Shown here piece after piece: positions 1-9,146 of a stretch of 64,000 bases of DNA. The stretch lies in assembly GCA_036555515.1 (NCBI GenBank), contig DATBLC010000063.1, positions 1-64,000 on the forward strand, read 5' to 3'. Position numbers and translations under genes: made by a program. Source of the DNA: DATACQ01 sp036555515 (lineage in GTDB: Bacteria > Desulfobacterota > Binatia > UBA9968). The notes below the pieces were generated by a model. The model ran no database searches and was not told the DNA's origin. It saw nothing but the letters and a program-made list of their open reading frames with translations. Every line of letters begins with the position of its first letter. The stretch's first letter is position 1.

Positions 1-96
1 GCACAGGAGCGCAAAGGTTGTTTTCAGGCCCTGCCGGCGGGCATTTCCACCTATGGAGAGGACGGGGTGGTGGCCGGCAAGGCAGAGAACCATTGA
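1..96 (+). CDS. C-terminal fragment of an unidentified protein cut by the window edge
   Basis: An open frame from the first base encodes 31 residues (ending GKAENH) and stops with TGA at 94-96. The fragment is too short to place in a family. It is GC-rich like its neighbours and is followed by the bidirectional terminator at about 232-271, which fits a genuine gene end. Its function is unknown, and chance openness over 31 codons cannot be excluded. Confidence 0.3.
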   Translation, partial: AQERKGCFQALPAGISTYGEDGVVAGKAENH

Positions 97-231
97 CCGC
101 GATCGGAAGGGCTCGCCTCTCGGTCGCACACTGGCGACATAATCTCTAAATAACGAACTCATTACTAACTGCGGAATCCGGGATGAGTCCGCGCAGAGTT
201 CGCAAGTAGCTGGGGCGTGATCGCTGAAGGA

Positions 232-271
232 ACAAAAAAAAGGGCGACCGTGATGAACGGTCGCCCTTTTT
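232..271. terminator. Bidirectional rho-independent terminator
   Basis: An 11-bp perfect stem (agggcgaccgt at 241-251, acggtcgccct at 257-267) closes a 5-nt loop. It is flanked by a run of A on the left (232-240) and a run of T on the right, so it yields a U-tract on either strand. It sits between the convergent ends of the left-edge reading frame and the UbiD gene, and would end the minus-strand operon that starts at 5575. Confidence 0.9.
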
Positions 272-295
272 GCTACTGCACAATGGAAGCGATAA

Positions 296-1786
296 CTATC
301 CTTCGATGACCTTTTTCCACTTGTTGTAGATCTTCTCGCGCAGTTCCGGCGAGGATTCGGCCACCGGCGGGAACTCTTTCATCCACTCGAACGGCCGGCA
401 GGCATCGATGACCGCGCGGGAGTTGAAGCCCTTTTTGCTCGGGTGGATGCGCGGGTCGAGGGGGCCGCTCCAGCAGCGGCGCAGTATTTCAATCGATTCA
501 ACCGGATCGGAGCGGCTGGCCAATGCCCAGAGCACGTCGAAGGTGTTGGTCGGGTCTATATCCTCATCGACGACTATAACGTAGCGCCCGAGATAGGCGC
601 CGGCGTGCACCTGCGAAGCGGCGAGCATCGCCTGACGCGCATGGCCCGGATAGCGCTGCTTGATCGAGATGATGTTGAGCAGGCGGCCGCCGCCGGCTTC
701 GTGGCACCACACGCCTTTCACGTCGGGAACGCCGGCCTTCTCGACCTGCTCCCAGATCAATGACGCCTTCACCATACACTTGGCGATGGAATAATCGGAC
801 GGCGGACGCCCTGGACGCGCGCAGCAGAGAATCGGATTGTTGCGGTAATAAACATTATCGACGCGGATCACCGGCTCCGGACGGCTCGAGCTGGCGTAGT
901 ATCCGGTCCATTCACCGAACGGCCCTTCGGTCTTGCGATTCGCCGGGTCCATCCAACCTTCGATGACGATTTCCGCGTTGGCGGGGAACGGCAGGCCGGT
1001 CGACTTGCCTTCGATAACTTCGACCGGCTCGCCTTTCAAGCCGCCGGCATAGTCGAATTCGGACACGCCGTAGTCGATCTCGTTACCGGAAACCATGAAG
1101 AGCACCGGGTCTTGGCCGACGGAAACGATCACCGGGCAAGGCTTGCCGCGCTCGAAATACTTATTGCGCTGAATGCTGCCATGCTTGCCGGGCGAGATGT
1201 ATAGCCCCATGCTCCCCTTGTCATGCACCATGCCGCGATAAGCGCCGAAATTGACCCACCCTTCGTCCGGGTCGCGCGTGATCACCAGGCAAGCGGTGCC
1301 GATAAAGCGGCCGCCGTCGAGTTCGTGCATGAACGGCACCGGAAATTTCAGGAGATCGACCTTGTCGCCGGAATCGACGTTTTCGAGCACCGGGCCTTTG
1401 GTGACGACTCTGTGCTTGATCGGTTCGTGGTTTACGAGCTTTTGGCGGAAAGCGCGCACCAAGTCCAGGTTCGACAAATTCATGTCCAGACCCAAATTCA
1501 ACGCCATTCGTTTGAAGGAAGCGTTCTGGGCGAAGAGAGTTCGGAAACCCTTGGGATAACCGGGAACGTTGTCGAACAGAACCGCGGGGGTTACGCCGCT
1601 CTTGGACTCACGAGCCAATATTTCCGCAAGCGTGCCCATCTCGAGATTCCAATCCACGCCGTCGACTTTTTTCAGTTCGCCGATGCTGTCGACGATTTCC
1701 AGCCAATCGCGCAAGTCCGTATACTTCGGGGTTTTCCCCGCCTTCATATCTTCTTCCGCCAGCTTTCTAGCCTCGAGTGCTGTCAT
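296..1786 (-). CDS. UbiD-family prenylated-FMN-dependent decarboxylase
   Basis: This 496-residue protein matches the full UbiD/Fdc fold length. The catalytic triad of the family is visible: Arg184 in NFGAYRGMV and Glu287/Glu292 in EGPFGEW, with the spacing seen in characterised members. UbiD enzymes reversibly decarboxylate aromatic or alpha,beta-unsaturated acids using prenylated FMN made by UbiX; no UbiX is encoded here. The ATG follows AAAGGAG. It is the last gene of a minus-strand operon with two ABC ATPases and an Fbp-type permease, so its substrate is probably an imported aromatic acid. The family call is secure; the substrate is inferred only from context. Confidence 0.93.
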   Translation of the reverse strand: MTALEARKLAEEDMKAGKTPKYTDLRDWLEIVDSIGELKKVDGVDWNLEMGTLAEILARESKSGVTPAVLFDNVPGYPKGFRTLFAQNASFKRMALNLGLDMNLSNLDLVRAFRQKLVNHEPIKHRVVTKGPVLENVDSGDKVDLLKFPVPFMHELDGGRFIGTACLVITRDPDEGWVNFGAYRGMVHDKGSMGLYISPGKHGSIQRNKYFERGKPCPVIVSVGQDPVLFMVSGNEIDYGVSEFDYAGGLKGEPVEVIEGKSTGLPFPANAEIVIEGWMDPANRKTEGPFGEWTGYYASSSRPEPVIRVDNVYYRNNPILCCARPGRPPSDYSIAKCMVKASLIWEQVEKAGVPDVKGVWCHEAGGGRLLNIISIKQRYPGHARQAMLAASQVHAGAYLGRYVIVVDEDIDPTNTFDVLWALASRSDPVESIEILRRCWSGPLDPRIHPSKKGFNSRAVIDACRPFEWMKEFPPVAESSPELREKIYNKWKKVIEG

Positions 1787-1823
1787 CTAAATCAAGCTCC
1801 TTTCAATTTCGCCTGGACCCATC

Positions 1824-2972
1824 TTAGTCCCCGAGCATCGTTTCATCAATACCTTCCCTATCATCCGCCGGCAAACCATTGCAGCTTCCTGGATCCAAGT
1901 GCAGGTACACTTTGTCACCCGGACTTACCGAGTTGAAGGGATGGGTGTGCACTGCGATCACGTCATCGCCAACGGCGACTTTGCACTGATAAGCGTCACC
2001 CATAAAAATCGCTTCTGTGACGGTTCCTTGTAAAACATTATCCATATTCGCAGGCTTTTCCTTGTACAGCGGGATATTTTCCGGTCGGATGGAAATCACC
2101 GCCGCCTGATCCTTTTTTAGCGTGGTGGATGGAATGAAACTCAATATGCCCTTCTTGGTTTGAAGTTTACCGGGACTGCTATTGCCGTCCACGTCGATCA
2201 CCTTACCCTCGATGAGATTGGTGAGTCCCAGGAAGGTCGCCGTGAAACGTCTTTTCGGGCGGGTGTACAGCTCGTGCGGCGAACCGATTTCGATCAGCAC
2301 GCCGCCGTGCATCACCGCGATCTGATCCGAAATCGCCAGCGCCTCGGCCTGATCGTGGGTCACAAAGATGGTCGTGATGCTAGTGCGCCTCTGGAGCGAT
2401 TTGATCTCGGATCTCATCTGAACGCGCAGCTTCGCGTCGAGGTTGCTCAACGGCTCGTCGAGCAACATGACCTTGGGCTCGTTTATCAGCGCCCGCGCAA
2501 ATGCGACACGCTGCTGCTGGCCGCCGGAAAGTTTCGGCGCAGGCCGGTCTTCCAAACCATCCAGCCCGACGATCTTCAAGACGTCGGCTACGCGCCGCTT
2601 GATCTCCGCTCTGGGCCGGCGCTGAATCGTTAAAGGATAAGCGACATTTTCCGCCACGGTCATGTGCGGCCAGATCGCGTAGGATTGAAACACCATGCCG
2701 ATGGGCCGTTTGTTGGTTGGAACGTAGACGCGTTCGCCGGAGGCGTAAACCGTCTGGCCGCCGATACTGATCCGGCCGCCGTCGGGCCGCTCGAGGCCAG
2801 CAACGCAACGCAGCGTAGTAGTTTTGCCGCAACCGCTGGGGCCGAGAAAAGTGTAAAGCGAACCCTCGGGAACGTTGAGTGATACGCCCTTCAAAACGTG
2901 AACGCGCTCTTTATCCTCTCCGAAATATTTCTCCAAAGAGTCGATCTGCACCATGTCTCTCTTATCTGCCAT
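1824..2972 (-). CDS. Fbp/Pot-type ABC transporter ATP-binding protein
   Basis: This 382-residue ATPase has Walker A GPSGCGKTT near residue 44, the signature LSGGQQQR near 148, Walker B VMLLDEP followed by LSNLDAK, and the H-loop VTHDQAEA. The roughly 120-residue C-terminal extension is a TOBE-type regulatory domain, as in ferric iron, polyamine and 2-aminoethylphosphonate importers. The ATG follows GGGAGGACTT. It lies about 60 bp downstream of the two-domain permease and is its natural partner. No matching binding protein is adjacent; the paralogous system at 50640-54472 does have one. Confidence 0.93.
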   Translation of the reverse strand: MADKRDMVQIDSLEKYFGEDKERVHVLKGVSLNVPEGSLYTFLGPSGCGKTTTLRCVAGLERPDGGRISIGGQTVYASGERVYVPTNKRPIGMVFQSYAIWPHMTVAENVAYPLTIQRRPRAEIKRRVADVLKIVGLDGLEDRPAPKLSGGQQQRVAFARALINEPKVMLLDEPLSNLDAKLRVQMRSEIKSLQRRTSITTIFVTHDQAEALAISDQIAVMHGGVLIEIGSPHELYTRPKRRFTATFLGLTNLIEGKVIDVDGNSSPGKLQTKKGILSFIPSTTLKKDQAAVISIRPENIPLYKEKPANMDNVLQGTVTEAIFMGDAYQCKVAVGDDVIAVHTHPFNSVSPGDKVYLHLDPGSCNGLPADDREGIDETMLGD

Positions 2973-3035
2973 AAGTCCTCCCGCAACGCGCCCGCGCTCG
3001 CTGTCGAGCGTACAATGAATTTGTTGAGCGGTTAC

Positions 3036-4727
3036 TTATTCGGCGATGCCGATTTTCGCGCCAAGCTTGCGCGCCGTGAACGCCATGACGACCAGAAGCG
3101 ATACCATCATCACGCCCAGCGCGCAGACATATGTGTATTGACCGCCTTCCCATAAGTCAAACGCCATGATCGACAGCACCGTGCTGTTGTATGAATAAAG
3201 CAAGATCGAAGTCGATAGCTCGCGCAATGCGATGATGCTGATGTAGATCCAACCGGCGATAAAGCCCGGCATCAAAAGCGGCAAAATCACTTTACGAAAG
3301 GTCTGAAACCAGGTGCCGCCGGCGGTGAGCGATGCTTCCTCCAATTCTTTATTGATTTGAATCATGGAGGCCGAGGCGGCGCGAATGCCATAGGGAATGT
3401 ATTTAGTAATGTACGCCAGCAGCAGCACCCAGATCGTCCCATAAATCGGGATGGGCAGGGTCAGGTAAACCCAGATTAGACTAACCCCGAGCACGATTCC
3501 GGGCATGGCAATGGGGATGAAAGTCATCGTGTCAAGCAAGGCCCGCCCCGGCAGTTTGGTTTTGACCGTCACCCAGGCGATGACCGACGTAAGCAGCATC
3601 ACCAGCGTCGCCGAGCCCACCGACAAATAAAAGCTGTTTTTGAACGCGGTGGCGGCCAGCGGGTAATTAAGGATGTACTTGTAATTGGCGAGCGTCATCT
3701 TTTCGGCCAACTCCCACGACGGCACGCCGTAATAAGGAATGAAGGACGACCAGAGCAGCACGAAGACCGGCATGATGACCGCGAGCAAAAAAATCAGGAA
3801 AGAAAGAGCGCAGGTGAAGTATTTCCAGGCGCCGAGATCAATCACCCGAGGACGGTAGCCCTTGCCAGTCACCGTGGCAAAGCGCTCTTCGCGCCGGGTG
3901 ATTTTTCCGTAAATCAGCACGCCGATGGTGCTGATGGCCAGCAGTGTCACTGCGTAGGCGCCGGCCAGTCCGAAGTCGGAGGGAAATTGATGAATCGCCA
4001 GAAAAATCTTGGTCGTGAAAACTGAAATCTTCGCCGGCACGCCGATCAGCGCGGGCACTTCGAAGGCCTCGATGCCGCGAATGAAGACGATCAACAATAC
4101 GCTAAACATCGCCGGGCGCATGAGCGGCAAGGTAATTCGTCCGAAGGTCGAAAGCGTGCTCGAACCCGCGGTCAAGGCGGCCTCTTCGAGGGAGGTGTCC
4201 ATGTTGCGGAAGGCCGCGGACATCAACAAAAAAACCAGCGGATAGAGATGAATCGATTCCGACCAGATCATCCCCCACATGGAGTAGACGTTGAACGGCG
4301 CCGACTCCAGCCCCAGCAAGCCCTTTATGACTAAGTTGATCAGACCGATTTTAGGGCTGAGCAGCAGAATCCAGGCGATGGTGCTCAAAATGCCTGGAAT
4401 AATAAAGGGGATGAGCGCCATCACGACGAATAGCTTTTTGAACGGCGTGTTGGTGCGCTCGCTCACCCAGGCGAGAAACGTGCCGATCAGAAATGTAACC
4501 GCACAGGTGCCGATGGCGTAGTAAATGGAATTAAGAAAGAGGAAGTAAAATTCCTTATCGAAGTAAGCCTTGACGTAATTCTGTATGGTGTAGGACGCCC
4601 CTGGCTCCCCTATCGGCGCGCTGCGAATACTGCCGTAAAGGAGCATGACCAGAGGCACGCCCGCCAGGTAGAGTACGAAAAGGATCGCCCCTATCAGAAT
4701 GAGGGCCTGGGTGTTGAGCCTGCGCAC
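3036..4727 (-). CDS. Fbp-type ABC transporter permease, two fused membrane domains
   Basis: At 563 residues this is the length of FbpB-type permeases with two tandem BPD_transp_1 domains and about 12 membrane segments. EAA-loop-like stretches appear in both halves (EEAALTAGSS near residue 190 and EEASLTAGGT near 467). The GTG start at 4727 follows GGAGGAGCAGG. It lies 20 bp after the NitT/TauT-type ATPase and just before the Fbp-type ATPase in the same minus-strand operon. By homology it imports ferric iron complexes, phosphonates or small organic anions; the UbiD neighbour makes an organic anion more likely, which is inference. Confidence 0.92.
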   Translation of the reverse strand: MRRLNTQALILIGAILFVLYLAGVPLVMLLYGSIRSAPIGEPGASYTIQNYVKAYFDKEFYFLFLNSIYYAIGTCAVTFLIGTFLAWVSERTNTPFKKLFVVMALIPFIIPGILSTIAWILLLSPKIGLINLVIKGLLGLESAPFNVYSMWGMIWSESIHLYPLVFLLMSAAFRNMDTSLEEAALTAGSSTLSTFGRITLPLMRPAMFSVLLIVFIRGIEAFEVPALIGVPAKISVFTTKIFLAIHQFPSDFGLAGAYAVTLLAISTIGVLIYGKITRREERFATVTGKGYRPRVIDLGAWKYFTCALSFLIFLLAVIMPVFVLLWSSFIPYYGVPSWELAEKMTLANYKYILNYPLAATAFKNSFYLSVGSATLVMLLTSVIAWVTVKTKLPGRALLDTMTFIPIAMPGIVLGVSLIWVYLTLPIPIYGTIWVLLLAYITKYIPYGIRAASASMIQINKELEEASLTAGGTWFQTFRKVILPLLMPGFIAGWIYISIIALRELSTSILLYSYNSTVLSIMAFDLWEGGQYTYVCALGVMMVSLLVVMAFTARKLGAKIGIAE

Positions 4728-4747
4728 CCTGCTCCTCCCGGAACGGA

Positions 4748-5575
4748 CTAATTTCTTGGCGCTTCGTTAATGTTGTGAACGACCTGGTCCTGAATCATGG
4801 TCTTTTTGACCTCCTCTTCGATCAGGTTCCAGACTTGATCCTCATATTTCAAAAACGCTGGATCGCGCTTGACCGAAAGTTCGCGCGGCCGCGGGATATC
4901 GATCTTGATCGACGCTTTCACCCGGCCCGGGCGGGCGGCAAACACGATCACCCGGTCCGCGAGATAAAGCGCCTCGTTGATCTGGTGGGTGATAAATAGC
5001 ACCGTCTTCCTGGATTCTTTCCAGATCCGCAACAATTCCGCCTGCATGATTTCACGGGTCTGGGCATCGAGAGCGGCAAACGGTTCGTCCATGATTAGGA
5101 TCTTCGGGTCCACCGTCAGGGCCCTGGCAAGATTGCAGCGCTGTTGCATACCGCCGGACAGCTCGTGCGGGAAATGTTCTTCGAAACCCGCCAAGCCAAC
5201 CAGTTTGATAAACTCCTTGGCTCGGGATGCCCCTTCGCCATTGTCCAAGCCCTGGCATTCCAGGCCAAAGATTACGTTCTTAAACACAGTACGCCACGGC
5301 ATCAAGCAGGAGTCTTGGAAGACCATGCCGCGATCCGTACCCGGTCCGGTGACTGGAATGCCGTCAATATCAATCCTTCCTGCCGTCGGTTTGAGCAAGC
5401 CGTCACACAGGTTAATAAACGTGGTCTTGCCGCAACCGCTGGGTCCGACGATGGTGACGAACTCACCGTCGTCGACCTGTAAGTTAATGTTATCCAGCGC
5501 TAACAGTCTGCCGCCCGTTCGCGGTTGGTAGTATTCATGCCGCAAACCGGTCGCCTTTAGTTTTGTCTGTGCCAC
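4748..5575 (-). CDS. NitT/TauT-type ABC transporter ATP-binding protein
   Basis: This 275-residue ATPase shows Walker A GPSGCGKTT near residue 45, signature LSGGMQQRCNLARAL, Walker B ILIMDEPFAALDA and H-loop ITHQINEA, typical of the nitrate/sulfonate/taurine (SsuB/TauB) family. The GTG start at 5575 has a perfect AAGGAGG upstream. It is the first gene of the minus-strand operon yet is followed by an Fbp-type permease. Its likely partners are the NitT/TauT permease and binding protein at 12278-14261 on the other arm of the divergent locus, so the transporter appears split across both arms. Confidence 0.92.
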   Translation of the reverse strand: MAQTKLKATGLRHEYYQPRTGGRLLALDNINLQVDDGEFVTIVGPSGCGKTTFINLCDGLLKPTAGRIDIDGIPVTGPGTDRGMVFQDSCLMPWRTVFKNVIFGLECQGLDNGEGASRAKEFIKLVGLAGFEEHFPHELSGGMQQRCNLARALTVDPKILIMDEPFAALDAQTREIMQAELLRIWKESRKTVLFITHQINEALYLADRVIVFAARPGRVKASIKIDIPRPRELSVKRDPAFLKYEDQVWNLIEEEVKKTMIQDQVVHNINEAPRN

Positions 5576-5769
5576 AATACCTCCTTAAATATGGGAAACC
5601 ATAAATAATTAAAATAATGGATCGCTGACGCCACCGCTCTCCCTTGTGAATTTGGCCCCTTGTGCGGCAGCAGTGAAAACCGAAATAGCACTTATCATTT
5701 TCACTGCTTTTTGCAAGTTCAATCGGCCTTCGTTGACAACGAAAAACCAATCGGATAGGTTTCGCGGCA

Positions 5770-5791
5770 TTGCATAAACTTTTTTATGCAA
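5770..5791. promoter_or_regulatory. Perfect inverted repeat, candidate GntR operator
   Basis: TTGCATAAA-cttt-TTTATGCAA is a perfect 9-bp inverted repeat with a 4-bp spacer. It overlaps the first possible start codon (5786) of the GntR-type regulator and lies in the divergent control region with the ATPase gene starting at 5575. Position and symmetry fit an autoregulatory operator for a dimeric FCD-type GntR protein. Binding is inferred. Confidence 0.6.
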
Positions 5792-6526
5792 AGTAATTCG
5801 ATGCCCGACGCCCTGAGAAAAACGAAACCCAAAGCGCGCTCCGCCGAAAATCTTTCTGGCCGCGTCTACGCCCAGATCAAGAACTTGATTCTGCGCAACG
5901 AGGTCATGCCGGGCCAAAAAATGCACCATCAGGAACTCAGCGACCGTCTCGGTGTCAGTCGCACTCCCGTGCGTGAAGCGCTCACTCGGCTCGTCCAGGA
6001 AGGGTACGTATCCTTTCTGCCGAATCGCGGTTTTACCTGCAAAGAAATTAGATTGCAAGAGGCCGAAGAGCTGTACGAATTGCGTGAAGCCCTGGAGTCT
6101 TTCGCGCTTCAAAAAGCGGTCCAAAACGTTAGCGACGACGCCCTCGATCAACTGTCCCGAAAGATGAATCTTTACGGCGCGGACGTGCGGCGGCGCTTCT
6201 CGCGCGAGCGCCTGATCTACGACCAGGACCTGCACTTGGAGATCGCCCGCCTCTCCGGCAACGAAACTTTAATCCGCGCGTTGACTCAAGTATTTGAACG
6301 GATCATATTGAAAAGACGCACCGACGGCCTTTACGACCCGGCCCGCGGCCTCACCGCCCACCAGGAACATCTTCAGCTGATTCAAGCCATGAAGCGGCGC
6401 GACGCGGCGCAAGCGGTCGGCATTCTGCGCGCGCACATTCGAACCGGCAAAGACAATGTTCTTGCCGACTTGCGCCAGAGACAGCATTTCCGCGAAGTGC
6501 AAGGTTTGCCGGTATTGGTCCAGTAA
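5786..6526 (+). CDS. GntR-family transcriptional regulator, FCD (FadR) subfamily
   Basis: This 246-residue protein has an N-terminal winged-helix domain (about residues 20-90; LSDRLGVSRTPVREALTRL is the recognition-helix signature of GntR proteins) and a C-terminal all-helical FCD ligand domain (about 100-230, with the metal or ligand-type His/Asp pattern YDQDLHLEIA, TAHQEHLQLI and RAHI). FCD regulators usually respond to organic-acid intermediates of the pathway they control. A second ATG at 5801 would leave the palindrome at 5770-5791 fully upstream and may be the true start. It is placed between both arms of the catabolic locus and probably controls them. Confidence 0.92.
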   Translation: MQSNSMPDALRKTKPKARSAENLSGRVYAQIKNLILRNEVMPGQKMHHQELSDRLGVSRTPVREALTRLVQEGYVSFLPNRGFTCKEIRLQEAEELYELREALESFALQKAVQNVSDDALDQLSRKMNLYGADVRRRFSRERLIYDQDLHLEIARLSGNETLIRALTQVFERIILKRRTDGLYDPARGLTAHQEHLQLIQAMKRRDAAQAVGILRAHIRTGKDNVLADLRQRQHFREVQGLPVLVQ

Positions 6527-6576
6527 GACTAGCATCTGTGGAGAGTAAGGTTTACGAATGTACTGTCACGCGAATT

Positions 6577-6665
6577 CTGTCATCGCGGTCCTTCGGCTGC
6601 GCTCAGGATAAACTCCGGATCTCGGCCGAGATTCTTCACTGCGCTACGCTCCGTTCACAATGACA
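6577..6665. repeat. Dispersed palindromic repeat, family C copy 1
   Basis: This roughly 90-bp imperfect palindrome begins ctgtcatcgcggtccttcgg and ends cgttcacaatgacag, with internal gctcaggataaa and gagattcttc. A related element lies at 47818-47926. It is intergenic between the GntR regulator and the amidohydrolase and encodes nothing recognisable. Confidence 0.6.
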
Positions 6666-6724
6666 GCGATGGAAAATTGCAATTTTTACTCAAGAACAAA
6701 ATACCAACAAAGGAAGGACGAACA

Positions 6725-8095
6725 ATGGCTGCAGATCTAGTAATCAAGAATGGTTGGGTAGTGACACCCGCGGAAACCTTTCAAGGGGGCGTTGCCATCA
6801 GCAACGAGAAAATCGTCGCCATCGGCTCCAACGACCAGTTGCCTCAAGGCAAGGAAGAAATCGACGCGAAGGGCAAACATATCCTGCCCGGCATCTTCGA
6901 TGGCCATGTCCATTTCCGCGAACCCGGCATGACCCATAAGGAAGACTTTCAAACCGGTTCCACGGCGGCGGTTTGCGGCGGCATAACCACCGTCATCGAC
7001 ATGCCGAACACGGTTCCGCCCACCGCGGACGCGGAACAAGTGAAGGTCAAGAAAGAGCTGGGCGAGGCGAGGTCGCTGGTGGACTTCGGCATCACCGGCG
7101 TGATCGTGCAAACCAACACGAAAGACATTCTACCCATGGCCGCCGCCGGCGCCATCGGCTACAAGATCTTCTTCGGCGAAACCATCGGCAACCTGCCCTT
7201 CCCCGACGACGGCATGTGTATGGAGGCGTTCGACTACATCGCGCAATCGAAGTTGCCATTGGGCATCCATGCCGAGAACCGCCAGATCATGGCCTATTGC
7301 ACCAACAAGCTCAAAACGGAAGGCAAGAATGAGGCTCGCTATTGGGAAGCCTCCCGTCCCGATATCTGCGAGGCGGAGTCGGTGCATCACGCGCTGTTCT
7401 TCGCCGAAACCTTCGGCACCAAGCTTCACGTTTTTCACATGAGCTCCAAGCAAGCTGCGTATATGGTCCGCGACGCCAAGGCGCGGGGCCTGAGAGTGAC
7501 GGCGGAAACCGGACCCCATTATTTGCTGCGCGAGCCCAATGACATGGACAAAGTGGGCTCGCTGCTCAAGATGAATCCACCAGTGCGCACCAAAGACCAC
7601 GCCGAAGTTCTCTGGCAGGGGCTGCGCGAAGGTTTCGTTGATACTTTAGCTACCGATCACTCGCCGCACACGCTGGAGGAGAAGGGTTCGGACATTTACG
7701 GCAAACTCACCAAGCCGGCGATCTGGGACTGCATCTCCGGCTTCTGCGGCGTCGAGACCGGCGTGCCGCTGATTTTGACTGAGGTGAATAAGGGCCGGTT
7801 GACCCTCAACCAGTACGTCAAAGTCGCCTGTGAGAATCCGGCAAAGGTCTGGCAGGTCTACCCGCAAAAAGGCGCGATCCGCCTGGGCTCCGACGGTGAC
7901 ATCACGATCATCGACATGGACAAGGATAGCACCATCGACGTCAATAAGCTGCACAGCAAAAATAAGCCATCGCCCTGGCATGGCTGGAAAGTTAAGGGCA
8001 TGCCGGTCTGTACCATCGTGCGCGGCCATGTGCAGATGAGAGACGGAGAGCCCTGTGGCAAAGCCATCGGCAAGGCGCTGAAGCCATTGGTTTAA
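6725..8095 (+). CDS. Cyclic amidohydrolase (allantoinase/dihydropyrimidinase/dihydroorotase family)
   Basis: This 456-residue protein hydrolyses cyclic amide rings at a binuclear zinc centre. All metal ligands are visible: H61xH63 in GHVHFREPG, Lys147 (the carboxylated lysine, GYKIFFGE), His182 in HAEN, His238 in HVFHMSS and Asp311 in ATDHSPH. The ATG at 6725 follows AAGGAAGGACGAACA; an upstream in-frame ATG at 6677 has no such site. The sequence is closest in style to allantoinases and hydantoinases, but substrate specificity cannot be read from these motifs. It lies just upstream of a molybdenum hydroxylase operon, so hydroxylation followed by ring opening is plausible. Confidence 0.9.
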   Translation: MAADLVIKNGWVVTPAETFQGGVAISNEKIVAIGSNDQLPQGKEEIDAKGKHILPGIFDGHVHFREPGMTHKEDFQTGSTAAVCGGITTVIDMPNTVPPTADAEQVKVKKELGEARSLVDFGITGVIVQTNTKDILPMAAAGAIGYKIFFGETIGNLPFPDDGMCMEAFDYIAQSKLPLGIHAENRQIMAYCTNKLKTEGKNEARYWEASRPDICEAESVHHALFFAETFGTKLHVFHMSSKQAAYMVRDAKARGLRVTAETGPHYLLREPNDMDKVGSLLKMNPPVRTKDHAEVLWQGLREGFVDTLATDHSPHTLEEKGSDIYGKLTKPAIWDCISGFCGVETGVPLILTEVNKGRLTLNQYVKVACENPAKVWQVYPQKGAIRLGSDGDITIIDMDKDSTIDVNKLHSKNKPSPWHGWKVKGMPVCTIVRGHVQMRDGEPCGKAIGKALKPLV

Positions 8096-8100
8096 AGATT

Positions 8101-8161
8101 GGAGTACTGGAGTGATGGAATAGTGGGTTTCGCAAGACCCAACACTCCAGGACTCCAGTCA
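8101..8161. repeat. Palindromic repeat, family D copy 1
   Basis: The segment tggagtactggagtgatgga pairs imperfectly with ccaacactccaggactcca downstream to form a long hairpin in the gap between the amidohydrolase and the FAD subunit gene. A relative carrying the same actggagtgatggaat word lies at 18462-18541. It could act as a weak terminator, but no U-run follows. Confidence 0.55.
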
Positions 8162-8234
8162 GTTGCGGCACGACGCGTTCGAGCGTGGTGAAGCGTATTA
8201 GCCTCTATGATCGTTTGGCTGAGGACATAAGTTC

Positions 8235-9146
8235 ATGAAGCGCACCGAACCGCTAGACATGTACCAACCGACCACGCTCAAAGAAGCAAGCCGGCTGCTT
8301 AAGGACAATGGCCCCGGGGGGCGCTTTCTTGCCGGCGGCACCGACCTGGTCATCGCCATGAAGGAAAAGGGCTTGGTACCGAAATACGTCGTCGATCTCA
8401 AACGGATTCCCGGTCTATCGGGAATCCGCGAAAACAGCGACGGCACTATCTCCCTCGGCGCCCTGACGACGATGCGAGAAATCGAAGTATCGCCGCTGAT
8501 CAAGAAGAAATATCCCTTTCTCGCGCAGAGCGCGGCTGAAGTTGGCTCGATTCAAATCAGAAATCGTGCCACTGTCGGCGGCAACATGGCCAACGCCACG
8601 CCATCCGCAGATGTCGCGCCTGCTCTCATTGCTCTCGATGCCACGGCAACAATCGCCGGCGCGAGCGGCGAAAGGACAGTGCCGCTTGAAGGTTTTTTTC
8701 GCGGCCCCGGCCAAACGGTCATGGCTGCCGATGAGATTCTCACCGAAATCTCGATCCCGAAGACCGGCGCGCAACTGGTCGGCGAATATATCAAGTTTTC
8801 ACCGCGCGAGATGATGGATCTGGCCTACGTCGGCGTCGCGGTCGTCTACAATCTCGGCGCCAAAGACAAGATCTGCACCGGCGTGAGAATCGTCCTCGGC
8901 GCCGTGGCCCCAACCCCGATACGGGCCAGGAAAGCGGAAGCCGCGTTGGAAGGACAGGCGCTGACCGAAGCGCTGGCGGAAAAGGCCGGCGTGATTTCCG
9001 CGGCGGAATCCAAGCCCATAAGTGACGTGCGCTCGACCGCTGATTACCGCCGCGCCATGGTCGGCGCTATGACCAAACGCGCGCTATTAAACGCCGCCGC
9101 CGGGCCGGCGAAGTCGTGGCTTGAACGGCGCGACCGGCGATATTAA
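8235..9146 (+). CDS. Molybdenum hydroxylase FAD-binding subunit (CoxM/XdhB type)
   Basis: This 303-residue medium subunit binds FAD and passes electrons from the iron-sulfur subunit to an external acceptor. The FAD-binding signatures RFLAGGTDLV (about residue 35) and ATVGGNMANATPSAD (about 113-127) are present, followed by the C-terminal CO_deh_flav_C domain. The ATG at 8235 follows GAGGACATAAGTTC. It is the first gene of a coxM-coxS-coxL order, interrupted only by a palindromic repeat at 9147-9273. Family assignment is firm; substrate is unknown. Confidence 0.93.
   Translation: MKRTEPLDMYQPTTLKEASRLLKDNGPGGRFLAGGTDLVIAMKEKGLVPKYVVDLKRIPGLSGIRENSDGTISLGALTTMREIEVSPLIKKKYPFLAQSAAEVGSIQIRNRATVGGNMANATPSADVAPALIALDATATIAGASGERTVPLEGFFRGPGQTVMAADEILTEISIPKTGAQLVGEYIKFSPREMMDLAYVGVAVVYNLGAKDKICTGVRIVLGAVAPTPIRARKAEAALEGQALTEALAEKAGVISAAESKPISDVRSTADYRRAMVGAMTKRALLNAAAGPAKSWLERRDRRY

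Noticed and set aside
1223..1936. Plus-strand open frame of 237 codons opposite the UbiD gene
   Set aside because: It is antisense to a clear UbiD coding sequence with all catalytic motifs, has no ribosome site and no family features; long antisense frames are common in GC-rich coding DNA.
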